Shown here piece by piece: positions 7,432 to 15,433 of a stretch of DNA of 32,664 bases. This DNA comes from Thermostichus sp047462415 (lineage in GTDB: Bacteria; Cyanobacteriota; Cyanobacteriia; Thermostichales; Thermostichaceae), in contig NZ_JANSJE010000026.1 in the NCBI RefSeq assembly GCF_047462415.1, forward strand, positions 1-32,664, written 5' to 3'. The translations under genes were made by a program, and so were the position numbers. Positions within the stretch are counted from its first letter, which is position 1; each line of letters starts with the position of its first letter. The notes under the pieces are model-generated. The model did not search any database. It saw nothing but the letters and a program-made list of their open reading frames with translations, and was not told the DNA's origin.

Positions 7432-8913
7432 CTAAGGGATCCAGGCCAGGGCGCTGCTGCCCAGCGGCAGGCGGCGACGGCTGTTGGGGATCGGCAGCCC
7501 ATCTTGCAAGTCCACCAGCCACACTTGCCCGCTGCGGATTGCTTGCCCAGTGCGGCTGAGGGGGGCCCAGGGATCCGGGATCTCCTCTTGCAAGGGCTGC
7601 AAAAGCGTGTAGGCCAGCATGCGCCCATCGGGGGAAAGGCTGAAGTCCAGCTCAAAGGGGTAGTCGGCCCGCCCCACCTCTACGGTCTTGCCCGCCCTCC
7701 CGCTGCCGAACACCACTGCCAGCAAGCGGGGGGACTCGGTGTAGGCCAGAGATTCCAACGCGCCCTCACCAACAAACTCGGCCTCGCTGACCAAGCCGTA
7801 AAAGACGGGTGCCCTCGGCGAAAAAGCTCCTTTGGTTACGGATCCCTCGGTAACCCAAATCTCCTCGCTGGTGCCGGTATTGCTGACGATAAAGAGGCTG
7901 CGGGTGTAGTCGGGATTGAAGCGCAGCAAAGCCCCGAAAGCCCCGTCGGGACGGATGGCCAAGGTTTGGCCGAACTGGGCCAAAAAGCTCTCGGCTGCCG
8001 CCCGCGGGTGCAAGGGCACGATCCCCACCCCCTGCCCCTGGGAGATGAGCAGGCTGCTCTCGTCAGGGCTGATGAAAAAGTCTCCCCCCAAAGCCGTATC
8101 CAGCTCCAGACGCTCGAAGGGATCCCGGCTCGTTTTCTGGATCCACAGTTCTGTCTGGACAGGGGCGAGGGAATCCCGTTGCAGGGGGATCCGCTCCGCT
8201 ACCACCAGCTCCCCTGTCGGCGAGACCTGGAAGCGCAGGTTCTGGTAGCCCTGGTGATCCAACAGCAACTGGGAAGACTGATCCTCCAGATCCAGCCGGT
8301 ACAGATCCTGGTGTTGCAGGCTGGTGGCGGTGGCAAAGTAGTAGACGAAGCGGCCATCGGCGCTGGGCTGCATTTGGGTGACCTTCAGCCCCGCCGGCGT
8401 CAGCAACGTGGTGGATCCCGTCTCCAGGTTAAAGAGCAACAGCCGCCCCCGTTGGTCTGCTTCCGTGCCGATCCCCAACAACTGCCGATCCGGCGTGCGA
8501 AACTCCCCCTCAAAAGGTCGCACCATGGGCTGGCCCCGCTCATCCACGGCTGCCTGCAGGCGCACCCGGTAGGTCTGGCCGTAGGGGGCCGGCTCTGTCA
8601 GCGTCCAAAAAAAGCGGCGGCCCAGCTTGCGCATCCGGCCCGGCAGAGGCGGCTGGATCTCCAAGTTGGCTGCAACGCTGTCCGCATCCATAGGGCGGTT
8701 GAAGGTCAGCACCATCTGCAGTTCCTGGGATCCCACCCGCTGCTGTTGCCAGTTGAAATCCCGCACATAGGGGGCCGTATGGTTGCCCAGCAAAAATAAG
8801 ATCACCCCAATCGCCAAGTTGCAGAGGGTGATCCCGGCTACCCAGCGATCCAAGGGCTGGGTCAGCCCTCGCTGCAGAGCTGCATAGAAACGACGTGCCG
8901 GCCAGGCAGGCAT
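7432..8913 (-). CDS. Membrane-anchored protein with Ig-like domain and WD40/PD40-like beta-propeller
   Basis: The 493-residue protein has a short basic cytoplasmic start, one membrane helix at about 25-43, then a large extracytoplasmic region. Residues about 60-130 look like a bacterial Ig-like (SbsA-type) domain: LTFNRPMDADSV and the GEFRTPD end are typical. Residues about 140-490 hold repeating beta-blade signatures (SADGRFVYY, SPTGELVVAE, SPDESSLLIS, RPDGAFGALL, SPDGRMLAYT) of a TolB/WD40-like propeller. This layout suggests a binding or scaffold protein in the periplasm. No enzyme motif was seen. It is the first gene of a possible three-gene unit with the DUF4330 gene and lpxD. Confidence 0.65.
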   Translation of the reverse strand: MPAWPARRFYAALQRGLTQPLDRWVAGITLCNLAIGVILFLLGNHTAPYVRDFNWQQQRVGSQELQMVLTFNRPMDADSVAANLEIQPPLPGRMRKLGRRFFWTLTEPAPYGQTYRVRLQAAVDERGQPMVRPFEGEFRTPDRQLLGIGTEADQRGRLLLFNLETGSTTLLTPAGLKVTQMQPSADGRFVYYFATATSLQHQDLYRLDLEDQSSQLLLDHQGYQNLRFQVSPTGELVVAERIPLQRDSLAPVQTELWIQKTSRDPFERLELDTALGGDFFISPDESSLLISQGQGVGIVPLHPRAAAESFLAQFGQTLAIRPDGAFGALLRFNPDYTRSLFIVSNTGTSEEIWVTEGSVTKGAFSPRAPVFYGLVSEAEFVGEGALESLAYTESPRLLAVVFGSGRAGKTVEVGRADYPFELDFSLSPDGRMLAYTLLQPLQEEIPDPWAPLSRTGQAIRSGQVWLVDLQDGLPIPNSRRRLPLGSSALAWIP

Positions 8914-8979
8914 CCGGGTCGTACAGTTCTCGACATCTCAAACCAGATTAAGGCACCTTTCAGGCGCTTGGGGCCACTG

Positions 8980-9055
8980 CCCTCACCCCCGCCCCCTCTC
9001 CCAGAGGGAGACTGCCCTCACCCCCAGCCCCTCTCCCAGAGGGAGAGGGGAGCTG
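8980..9055. repeat. Tandem pair of the CCCTCTCCC/GGGAGAGGG dispersed repeat
   Basis: Two adjacent copies of a unit reading CCCTCACCCCCAGCCCCTCTCCCAGAGGGAG (with slight variation) fill most of the 169 bp between two minus-strand genes. The CTCCC-AGA-GGGAG core can fold into a hairpin. The same family occurs at about 15.33, 25.3 and 32.63 kb, always outside genes and in both orientations. Confidence 0.8.
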
Positions 9056-9082
9056 GGCTGGAGCGGGAACGGGTAAACGGCT

Positions 9083-10345
9083 CTACTGCAGCATGACAAA
9101 GAGAAAGTCTTCCAACGCCGTCAGGAAGGTCAACACCTCGTCGGTTGCCTGTTCTTTCGTCAGGGATCCCAGCTCGACGACCCGTTGAATCAGCTCTGCC
9201 ACCGGAGTCGGCCCCTGCAGCAGCGGAGCCAGCCATCTCACCTTCTCGGCAGGGATGCTGATCCGCCCGTGGGTGGCCCCTGTCCACTGCATTTCGTAGG
9301 GGCGGTTCTCTTGCAGGGCCTTGTTGTACTCCTGGTGGAAGCGGGTATTGCCCATCAGCAGGGGGTTAAACTGCACGGATCCCGTCAGCCAATCCGCATC
9401 CGTCCAAGGCAGCACCAGGGAAGAGCCGGCGTGCTCGGCCCAAAAGTCGATGAGGCGATGGGCAGGCCGGATCAGCTCGTAGAGGTGCAGCCGCTCCATA
9501 ACGCTGAGGGTTTCCAGCCGTTGCCGCACAAACTCCGGCACTTGCTTAAAGAGAGACTCCACCGACCAGTCGGGCATATCCACCAGGCTTAAAAAGCCCA
9601 ACCCTGCCTGCTGCAACATGCCAAACACCTCGGGGATCGTAAATCCCTTGTCGTTGGCAAGCAGATAGTTGTTCAGGATGGCGGCGTCTTCGGTATAGTT
9701 GGCCGGGTTCCATAGCACTGCCTTGGTCACCTCTTCCTGCAGGGATCCCATGAATTCCCGCACGTTCTTGGCGCCTACTGCTGGCGGGACGTCGAATTGC
9801 CCCACCTTTTGCAAAGCTTCCTGCAGGCGGAGAAACACCTGGCGTTGGCGGCGGCTGTGGAGATTGGCGCGAATAATGCCCTCGGGCTTGAGAACCTTTT
9901 TCATCGCCCGCAAGCCCTCAGTGGGATCTGCCAACAAATACAGAACGTCGTTCAGGCTGATGAAATCGAACTGGATCCCCAGGCGATCCAGCTCCAGCAC
10001 GTTGAGGACGTAGCACTGGACATCGGTGAAGCCGTGGCGGCGCAGGCGTTCCTCGGTGAGCTTGACGGAAGCCGGCGACAGATCACAAGCCACAATCTGG
10101 GCGCCCGGATTGGCCTCCGCCATCATCAGCGTCTCCCAGCCGGAGCCACAGCCGGCGTTAAGCATCACCTTGCCCTCTGACGGGACGAGCATGTGGGTGC
10201 GCAGGTACTGGGCGGTGGTATAGCTCATCTTGAACATCTCCCCCAAGGCATTGCGGGCCGACTGGGAGAGGGGCACATTGGGGTAGGGCAGGGCCTCGTA
10301 GAGGCTGAGGGCCCGGTCTGCAGGCGAGAGAGCAGATCTGGTCAT
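9083..10345 (-). CDS. Class I SAM-dependent methyltransferase with C-terminal regulatory-like domain
   Basis: The 420-residue protein has motif I at 62-70 (LNAGCGSGWETL), motif II with an acidic end (IVACDLSP) and motif IV-like DFISLNDVLYLL, so the first 180 residues are a class I methyltransferase. The remaining 240 residues include a helical section (FTIPEVFGMLQQAG) and a final winged-helix-like stretch after HGRISIPAEKVRWLAPLLQG. This layout resembles methyltransferases with a PF10119-like regulatory domain, as in some protein lysine methyltransferases. The substrate is unknown. It is divergent from the TPR-like gene, with 114 bp between starts. Confidence 0.75.
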   Translation of the reverse strand: MTRSALSPADRALSLYEALPYPNVPLSQSARNALGEMFKMSYTTAQYLRTHMLVPSEGKVMLNAGCGSGWETLMMAEANPGAQIVACDLSPASVKLTEERLRRHGFTDVQCYVLNVLELDRLGIQFDFISLNDVLYLLADPTEGLRAMKKVLKPEGIIRANLHSRRQRQVFLRLQEALQKVGQFDVPPAVGAKNVREFMGSLQEEVTKAVLWNPANYTEDAAILNNYLLANDKGFTIPEVFGMLQQAGLGFLSLVDMPDWSVESLFKQVPEFVRQRLETLSVMERLHLYELIRPAHRLIDFWAEHAGSSLVLPWTDADWLTGSVQFNPLLMGNTRFHQEYNKALQENRPYEMQWTGATHGRISIPAEKVRWLAPLLQGPTPVAELIQRVVELGSLTKEQATDEVLTFLTALEDFLFVMLQ

Positions 10346-10459
10346 CGGCAGGGGAAAAGTGCAAGGGAGATCGAGAGAAGCAAGGCCATCGCTATGATTG
10401 AGTCTAGCCGCTGGTCGCGGCGGCGCTGCCGAGCAATAGAGATCTGCTGAGAACTGGCC

Positions 10460-11278
10460 ATGACTGCTGCTGCTTTGCCCCGTCGCCGCTCCCGTTTCTC
10501 CCTGACAGGTACCCTGGCCGCCGTGGGCGGGGCGCTGCTGTGCGGGATCCTGGTGGTACGGCTGCAGGTGCCGATGCTGGAGCGAATCAATCTAGAGGCC
10601 CTGGAAAATGCCGAGGCCCGCAAAAACCGCAACATTGCCCTGGCCACCACCCTGGGCTGGCTGGGCTACCGCAACCTGGGCGCCTCCTGGCTGTGGCTGG
10701 AGCTGATCCAGTACTACGGCGACGCCCCTGCTCGCGCCCAAACCGGCTACGGCCTTGCCTACGAGTACTTCGACCACATGCTGCGGCTGGATCCCAATTT
10801 CTTCTTAGGCTACCGCCTCTCCAGCTTGGTGTTGACCTATCAGGCTGGCCAGCCGGAAAAAGCCGTCGAGATTTTGGATCGCGGCCTGCAGCAGTTTAAC
10901 CCCCAAAACAACCCCGATGCCTGGCGGCTCTACGTGGATCGCGCCCTGATCAACTTCATGTTTTTGGGGGATGCGGAAGCGGGCCGCCGCGACTACTACC
11001 AAGCCGCCGCCTGGCGGGAACAGGTGGGCTTGCCCGGTGACGATTTTCGCCAACTGGGGGACAACATCGCCCGCAGCCCCCTCAGCCGCCGCTCCCGCTT
11101 CGATGTCTGGCTAAGCGTGTTTAACGCCACCAGCGACCGGGATACCCGCCAGTTTGTTCTGGAACAACTGACCCAATTGGGGACGGTGCTGCGCACGTTG
11201 CCCACGGGCGAGATCGAGATTCTCCCGCCGCCTCTGCCCAGTGGACTTGAGGAAGAGCCCTACCGCTTGCGCCTGTGA
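10460..11278 (+). CDS. TPR-like membrane-anchored protein of unknown function
   Basis: The 272-residue protein has a basic N-terminus (PRRRSRF), one membrane helix at about 17-34, then an alpha-helical region. Stretches such as YEYFDHMLRLDPNFFLGYRL and AVEILDRGLQQFNP look like tetratricopeptide helices. No catalytic motif is visible. Similar single-helix TPR proteins occur in cyanobacteria, but I cannot name the family. The ATG at 10460 is the first start and no strong Shine-Dalgarno is visible. It is divergent from the methyltransferase. Confidence 0.65.
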   Translation: MTAAALPRRRSRFSLTGTLAAVGGALLCGILVVRLQVPMLERINLEALENAEARKNRNIALATTLGWLGYRNLGASWLWLELIQYYGDAPARAQTGYGLAYEYFDHMLRLDPNFFLGYRLSSLVLTYQAGQPEKAVEILDRGLQQFNPQNNPDAWRLYVDRALINFMFLGDAEAGRRDYYQAAAWREQVGLPGDDFRQLGDNIARSPLSRRSRFDVWLSVFNATSDRDTRQFVLEQLTQLGTVLRTLPTGEIEILPPPLPSGLEEEPYRLRL

Positions 11279-11760
11279 TTCCAATCCAGTGACGCACTCC
11301 CGACCCTCATCTTCGTTGAGTCAACACAACATGGCTTACAGCACGCTGCGCGAACCGATAGCGTACGGGCTTCACGCTTCCCAGACTTGTTGGTACAGAG
11401 GTCTCAGCGTGCTGCCACCGTGCCACCCGCGGCGGGAACCAGTCAGGGAAACTCTTTAAGCTAACTGGACAAAGATTGCCATCTAGGGTTGTGACGTTGC
11501 CCCAAGAGGTGAGCTAGACTCTAACCCAAATTCTCATCCTGGGAGCCGACTTTTGCAGAAGGGCAAGCTCCGCGTCGGAGAAGTTGCTTTCTCTGACGCG
11601 GGTGAGTTATTGGCTCTGGCGCCTCTTTCCGAGGAAGCAGCAGCCCATTTGCTTCTGCCAGTCTGCGAAGACGCCTCAGGCTTTTGGCGGGTTCCCGCAG
11701 CCTCCCCATTTCTTATTATTTCTTAACTTTTGTTGTTCTGCGCAATTAGGAGTGATCCCC
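11279..11760. other. Gene-free stretch with long inverted repeats; possible structured RNA or leader
   Basis: No convincing gene lies here. Two structures stand out. A perfect 10-bp inverted repeat, CAGCACGCTG (11339-11348) and CAGCGTGCTG (11405-11414), encloses 56 bases. A strong hairpin at 11570-11601 has a 13-bp stem with one G-U pair and a 6-base loop, and no T tract after it. An open frame from 11584 runs into the nuclease gene, but its product before 11761 has no domain and would precede a clear signal peptide, so it is probably untranslated. Nothing here matches tRNA, tmRNA, SRP RNA or RNase P RNA as far as I can judge. Confidence 0.4.
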
Positions 11761-12738
11761 ATGGCCTCAAGAACTTCTCTCCTGATGACGGCGGCTGTCC
11801 TTTCGGGCACTTGGTTTGTCCTCCCTGCAGCGGCCCAATCTTCCGCGACAGCGCGAGTACGGTCGGTGGTGGATGGGGACACCTTTTGGGCAGACTTGAA
11901 CGGCAGGCCCACCCGTTTTCGCCTTGCCTATGTGGATGCGCCGGAGCTGACGCAGGGACGCTGGGGGCGGCTCTCACAAGAGGCTTTGCAAAGCCTGCTG
12001 CCGCCGGGATCCCTGGTGCAGGTGGATACCCTCTACGTCACGCCGGAAGGGCTGCACATTGCCCAGGTGTACAACTCTGAGGGCTTGGTGAATTTGGAGA
12101 TGCTGCGCCAGGGGCAGGCGGCGGTTTACGAGCGCTTTTTGTACGGGGCCAACCGGGAGCGCTACCTGGAAGCTCAAGAATTGGCCCAGGCGGCGCGCCG
12201 AGGTTTTTGGCAGCAACGCAATCCGGTGATGCCCTGGGAGTTTCGGGAGACAGCCGCGCAAACCTCGGCCTTTGCGGGATCCAACGTTTTGGACGGCTCC
12301 TTCCTGCGGGAAAACCCGGCAGCGGCAGCGGGCGTGGGCATTGCCACAGCAGTGGTGATGGTGGGCCTGAGCAAAGTGTTGTGGAAAAAGCCTCGCCAGA
12401 AAAACGCGAGCATCCGCCAGATGGAGCGGGATCTGAAACAACTGCGGCGCAGCCTGGCCACAACGCTGGCCAGCTGCAAACAACTGGAACGGCAGTACGA
12501 TCAACTGCTGCAAAAGGCTGAGGATTGGTTTGTCAGAGCCGAGAAGGCCAGCCAACATGACCAGGACGAACTGGCGCGCCAGGCTTTGGTGCAGCGGAAC
12601 CAACACATGAGTGCCGCAGAGGCGGTTCGTCGCTCCCTGGACGAGGTTGAGGCCCAGGCGACAGCTATCCGCGAGGGCATTTCCCGCTTGGAAAGCCAGA
12701 TCGCGATGGCCAAGCTGGAGCGGGAGATGAACAACTGA
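11761..12738 (+). CDS. SNase-like secreted domain fused to membrane helix and PspA/Vipp1-like coil
   Basis: The start at ATG 11761 gives 325 residues with a signal peptide ending near AAAQS (residue 27). Residues about 30-155 are a thermonuclease (SNase) domain: VVDGDTFW (36-43) and RLAYVDAPE with Arg54, Asp59 and Glu62 in place of Arg35, Asp40 and Glu43 of staphylococcal nuclease. The second catalytic arginine, expected in a YGR-type motif, appears replaced (EGLHIAQVY, Leu98). A glycine/alanine-rich membrane helix (about 186-207) ends in basic KKPRQK, so the C-terminus should be cytoplasmic. Residues 215-325 form a coiled coil resembling the PspA/IM30/Vipp1 helical hairpin (AEDWFVRAEKA, LARQALVQRNQH). 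This architecture is unusual. It converges with the nucleosidase gene, 47 bp apart. Confidence 0.75.
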   Translation: MASRTSLLMTAAVLSGTWFVLPAAAQSSATARVRSVVDGDTFWADLNGRPTRFRLAYVDAPELTQGRWGRLSQEALQSLLPPGSLVQVDTLYVTPEGLHIAQVYNSEGLVNLEMLRQGQAAVYERFLYGANRERYLEAQELAQAARRGFWQQRNPVMPWEFRETAAQTSAFAGSNVLDGSFLRENPAAAAGVGIATAVVMVGLSKVLWKKPRQKNASIRQMERDLKQLRRSLATTLASCKQLERQYDQLLQKAEDWFVRAEKASQHDQDELARQALVQRNQHMSAAEAVRRSLDEVEAQATAIREGISRLESQIAMAKLEREMNN

Positions 12739-12785
12739 CGTGAGCGCGGCCAAGCCCAACTCCTCCTCTGCTCTGTCCAGCCGGG

Positions 12786-13541
12786 CTACAGCAAGGTCTG
12801 GGGCAGGCTTTGCAGAACCGTGTGGACGATTGCCGCCGAATTGAGCGCCGCCGTCTGAAAGAAGCTCAAGAAATCGGCGTCGTCTCCTGCATCGCTGACC
12901 GAGCGCACCAGCAGACAAGGGATCCCGGCTTCTTGTGCCACCCGCACCACAGCCGCCCCTTCCATCTCCACCACCAGAGCCCCGGTGCGCTCGCGGATTT
13001 GGCGGCGTAGGTTGGCGTCGGCCACGAACACATCGCCGGTGGCCACCAAGCCTTGATAAATGATGGGATCCCGACCTTGCAGAGGGTGGAGAGGGATCCG
13101 CTCCGGGTGGGCCACGATTAAGTCGTAGAGGGCACTGTCGGCCTCAGCCAGGGGGTGGCGCAGCTCGGGAATAAAGTCGATCCCCAGGACAAAGCCTTCG
13201 GGCCGTCCGGTGCCGAAATCGTGCTCGATGGCAGTGTGGGCCAGCACCACATCTCCCATCTGTAGGTGATCGGCCAAGGCCCCGGCCACGCCGGTAAAGA
13301 TGATGCCCCGCAAAGGGAAGTGGGCCACCAACAGGGCTGCCGTAGTTGCCGCCCGCACCTTGCCCACCCCTCCTTGAACCGCCACCACCGGTTGTCCGGC
13401 CAGGGATCCCTGATGGAACTGCCGCCCCAGATGGGTATGGACAGAATGGATCTCCATTGCTTGGGTGAGCATGGCCACTTCTTCCGGCAGGGCTCCCACA
13501 ATGCCGACAGCCTTTTGGGAGGGGTGGGATGGAGCTTCCAT
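12786..13541 (-). CDS. mtnN: 5'-methylthioadenosine/S-adenosylhomocysteine nucleosidase
   Basis: This enzyme cleaves the glycosidic bond of MTA and SAH to free adenine, recycling the by-products of methylation and polyamine synthesis. Family signatures are clear: GIVGALPEEVAML with Glu21 matching the catalytic Glu12 of E. coli, GGVGKV, FTGVAGAL, VVEMEGAA and the SDAGDDAD loop bearing the catalytic Asp. The frame is open to 13619, but ATG at 13541 gives a normal length of 251 residues, removes overlap with the upstream ferredoxin gene, and follows a GAGGGA ribosome-binding site. It is 29 bp downstream of the ferredoxin gene, so the two may be co-transcribed. Confidence 0.92.
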   Translation of the reverse strand: MEAPSHPSQKAVGIVGALPEEVAMLTQAMEIHSVHTHLGRQFHQGSLAGQPVVAVQGGVGKVRAATTAALLVAHFPLRGIIFTGVAGALADHLQMGDVVLAHTAIEHDFGTGRPEGFVLGIDFIPELRHPLAEADSALYDLIVAHPERIPLHPLQGRDPIIYQGLVATGDVFVADANLRRQIRERTGALVVEMEGAAVVRVAQEAGIPCLLVRSVSDAGDDADFLSFFQTAALNSAAIVHTVLQSLPQTLL

Positions 13542-13570
13542 AGGGCTTCCCTCAGGTTTTTTTAGAATCC

Positions 13571-13933
13571 TTAGGTTTGAGAGGCGGGCGGGATCCGGTG
13601 TCCCCACAGGCCCGGCCATTTGGTGACTTTGAGATCTCCCAGCACCTGCACCTGACAGGCCAAGCGCAGCCCGTTGCCGCCCTGGGCCGCCGCAGTGGAC
13701 GGGAGTTGGTGGGGTGGCAAAGACAGGCGGGCCCGTTCTCGCCAGCCCATGGGGGAAACAGCCCCTTCGATCTGTACGGCACAGGTGCCACAGGTGCCCA
13801 GACCGCGGCAGTTGAGGATATGAGCCGGCGGGTTGTAGAGCGGGATCCCGGCTTGCAGCAGCACCTGGCGCAGGTTGGCGCCCGCCTCACAAGTGAGGGT
13901 GCGTCCTTGAACGTCAATCTGGGGCATAGGCAA
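13571..13933 (-). CDS. 2Fe-2S plant-type ferredoxin-like protein
   Basis: The 120-residue protein has the four cluster ligands of a plant-type ferredoxin: Cys42, Cys48 and Cys51 in NCRGLGTCGTC (spacing C-x5-C-x2-C) and Cys93 in LACQ. The loop between the third and fourth cysteines is longer than in photosynthetic PetF, and the C-terminus has an extra 20-residue tail. It is therefore a ferredoxin of the specialised kind and not the main electron carrier of photosystem I. The partner is unknown. It is divergent from the YbjN-like gene, with 117 bp between starts. Confidence 0.88.
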   Translation of the reverse strand: MPMPQIDVQGRTLTCEAGANLRQVLLQAGIPLYNPPAHILNCRGLGTCGTCAVQIEGAVSPMGWRERARLSLPPHQLPSTAAAQGGNGLRLACQVQVLGDLKVTKWPGLWGHRIPPASQT

Positions 13934-14050
13934 CCTTCCTAACCGCGAACAGTCCTATTCTGGCCTGAGCCGGATCCGGCAGCATGGCAGGTAGGTGGGA
14001 GGGCTAGGCAGTATAGTTAAGGTGGTTAGACAGGGAGTAGGGGAAAGATC

Positions 14051-14515
14051 ATGGCCTACAGCGAGCCGCTCATTGACCGTTCTCCAGAGGTTTTTCCGGT
14101 GTTGGAGGAACCTGTTCGCTATGTTGAGGTCGTCTCGGCGGTGGTTTCCAGCCTCAAGGAAGATGCCGCCTACGAGAACCACGAGCAGGGTCACACCTGG
14201 AAATTCACCTACGGCACTGCGGAAGTGTTCGTCCACCTGAGCGGCGAATCCCCCGAAGATACTCTGTTGGTGTGGTCTCCCGTTCTCTCTCTGCCGGTGG
14301 CGGAGCCGGCTAAGCTCATGCAGAAGCTGCTGGAGAAAAATTGGAGCGACACTCTGGAAGCCCGTTTTTGCATCTGGAATAACCAAGTAGTCCTCAACCA
14401 CTACCGCACTCTCGAGGGGATCAGTGCGGGCGAGATCTCGCGGGCCGTCACCATTGTCGCCAGCCTGGCCGATGAATACGACGAGCCGCTGCGAGCAGAG
14501 TTTCCCCCCACTTGA
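14051..14515 (+). CDS. YbjN-like domain protein
   Basis: The 154-residue soluble protein shows the alternating pattern of the YbjN / type III secretion chaperone-like fold: an N-terminal helix, beta-strands (TWKFTYGTAEVFVHL, DTLLVWSPVLSLPV), then a helix (LMQKLLEKNW) and a final strand-helix pair. The family may act as chaperones or stress proteins, with no defined reaction. ATG at 14051 follows an AGGGGAAA ribosome-binding site. A TATAGT at 14012-14017 could be its -10 box. Its stop is one base before the ATG of the LipM-like gene, so the two are translationally coupled. Confidence 0.7.
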   Translation: MAYSEPLIDRSPEVFPVLEEPVRYVEVVSAVVSSLKEDAAYENHEQGHTWKFTYGTAEVFVHLSGESPEDTLLVWSPVLSLPVAEPAKLMQKLLEKNWSDTLEARFCIWNNQVVLNHYRTLEGISAGEISRAVTIVASLADEYDEPLRAEFPPT

Positions 14516-14516
14516 G

Positions 14517-15299
14517 ATGGGATCCCAGGGAGCTTGGCTGCCCTATCGCGTGGCTCCTGGCGGCTGGCAGATGGAACAAGATGCCTGGCTTTTGCAGCGG
14601 CTGCGCCATGCTCCCAGGCCCTGTTTGCGCTTCTACGGCTGGGATCGGCTCACCCTCTCCCTAGGGCGGCACCAGGCCTGGCCCGATTCAGCGCCAGGGA
14701 TCCCAGTGGTGCGCCGGCCCACCGGCGGACGGGCGGTGTTGCACCAGGCGGCTGAAGAGGCAGCGGAGCTGACCTACAGCTTGGTGCTGCCCCTTTCTTA
14801 CCTCCAACGTCGGCTGCCCCGTTTGCAGCGGGCCTGCGTGTACGACTTCTGCTGCCGCTTTTGGGTAGAGGGCCTGGCAGCGCTGGGCATTGCGGTGGAT
14901 CCACGCGTTTCTGCTCACGACCGACCTGCTGGCCAGAACCGCCTAACCCCAGACCCGGGCTACCACAACAAAGTCAGTTGCTTCGCCGCCCGTACCCGCG
15001 CCGATCTGAGCTGGCAGGGCAAAAAGCTGATGGGCAACGCCCAACTGTGGCAACCCTGGGGGATCCTGCAACAGGGATCCCTGCTGTTGCGGCCCAATTT
15101 CGAGCTGTGGGAACGATACCTGCCCGGCTCTCAGGTGATTGGCGTGTACGACCTTTGCCCCACAGCGCCGGGGATCCCTGAACTGATCGAACATTTTCTC
15201 CAAATGGCCCAAGAGTGCTTTGAGGTGGAATGGCAAGAAGAAACCTGGCCGGATCCGCTTCACTGGGAGGATCCGGCGGGGATAGCTGACCCTGAGTGA
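14517..15299 (+). CDS. Lipoate/octanoate transferase, LipM-like (LplA/BPL superfamily)
   Basis: The 260-residue protein belongs to the biotin/lipoate A/B ligase superfamily. Conserved parts are LSLGRHQ, RRPTGGRAVLH (66-76), ELTYSL, and GKKLMGNAQ with the conserved lysine near 169-170. Cys155 in NKVSCFAART sits where LipM-type octanoyltransferases carry their catalytic cysteine, so octanoyl transfer from ACP fits better than ATP-dependent lipoate ligation. ATG at 14517 starts one base after the YbjN-like gene stop; an earlier frame opening from 14424 overlaps that gene and was not used. Substrate assignment remains an inference. Confidence 0.78.
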   Translation: MGSQGAWLPYRVAPGGWQMEQDAWLLQRLRHAPRPCLRFYGWDRLTLSLGRHQAWPDSAPGIPVVRRPTGGRAVLHQAAEEAAELTYSLVLPLSYLQRRLPRLQRACVYDFCCRFWVEGLAALGIAVDPRVSAHDRPAGQNRLTPDPGYHNKVSCFAARTRADLSWQGKKLMGNAQLWQPWGILQQGSLLLRPNFELWERYLPGSQVIGVYDLCPTAPGIPELIEHFLQMAQECFEVEWQEETWPDPLHWEDPAGIADPE

Positions 15300-15320
15300 T
15301 AGAGAACGGCAAGATCCACT

Positions 15321-15390
15321 TCCCCCCTCTCCCTCTGGGAGAGGGGCTGGGGGTGAGGGTGCCTCTGGGAGAGGGGTTAGGGGTGAGGGG
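15321..15390. repeat. Two copies of the CCCTCTCCC/GGGAGAGGG dispersed repeat
   Basis: A full unit with the hairpin core CCCTCTCCCTCTGGGAGAGGG and the GGGGTGAGGG tail is followed directly by a second, partial unit. It lies just after the LipM-like gene and before an IS605-type end. It is of the same family as the repeats at about 9.0, 25.3 and 32.63 kb. Confidence 0.8.
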
Positions 15391-15433
15391 GTGTTCGTCT
15401 CATTGGTATTCGGGATAACTTTGGAAGTGGTTG

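Noticed and set aside
7402..8799. 465-codon plus-strand ORF
   Set aside because: It is antisense to the Ig-like/propeller gene, with low-complexity Gln/Gly/Leu-rich product and no domain. Long antisense frames are common in GC-rich DNA.
11584..11760. N-terminal extension of the SNase fusion gene
   Set aside because: The extra 59 residues have no recognisable domain and would bury the signal peptide; ATG 11761 is a better start.
11974..12918. 314-codon minus-strand ORF
   Set aside because: It lies antisense to the SNase fusion gene and runs into mtnN; product is His/Gln/Leu-rich without domains.
13542..13619. N-terminal extension of the MTA/SAH nucleosidase
   Set aside because: It overlaps the ferredoxin gene, and ATG 13541 has a GAGGGA site.
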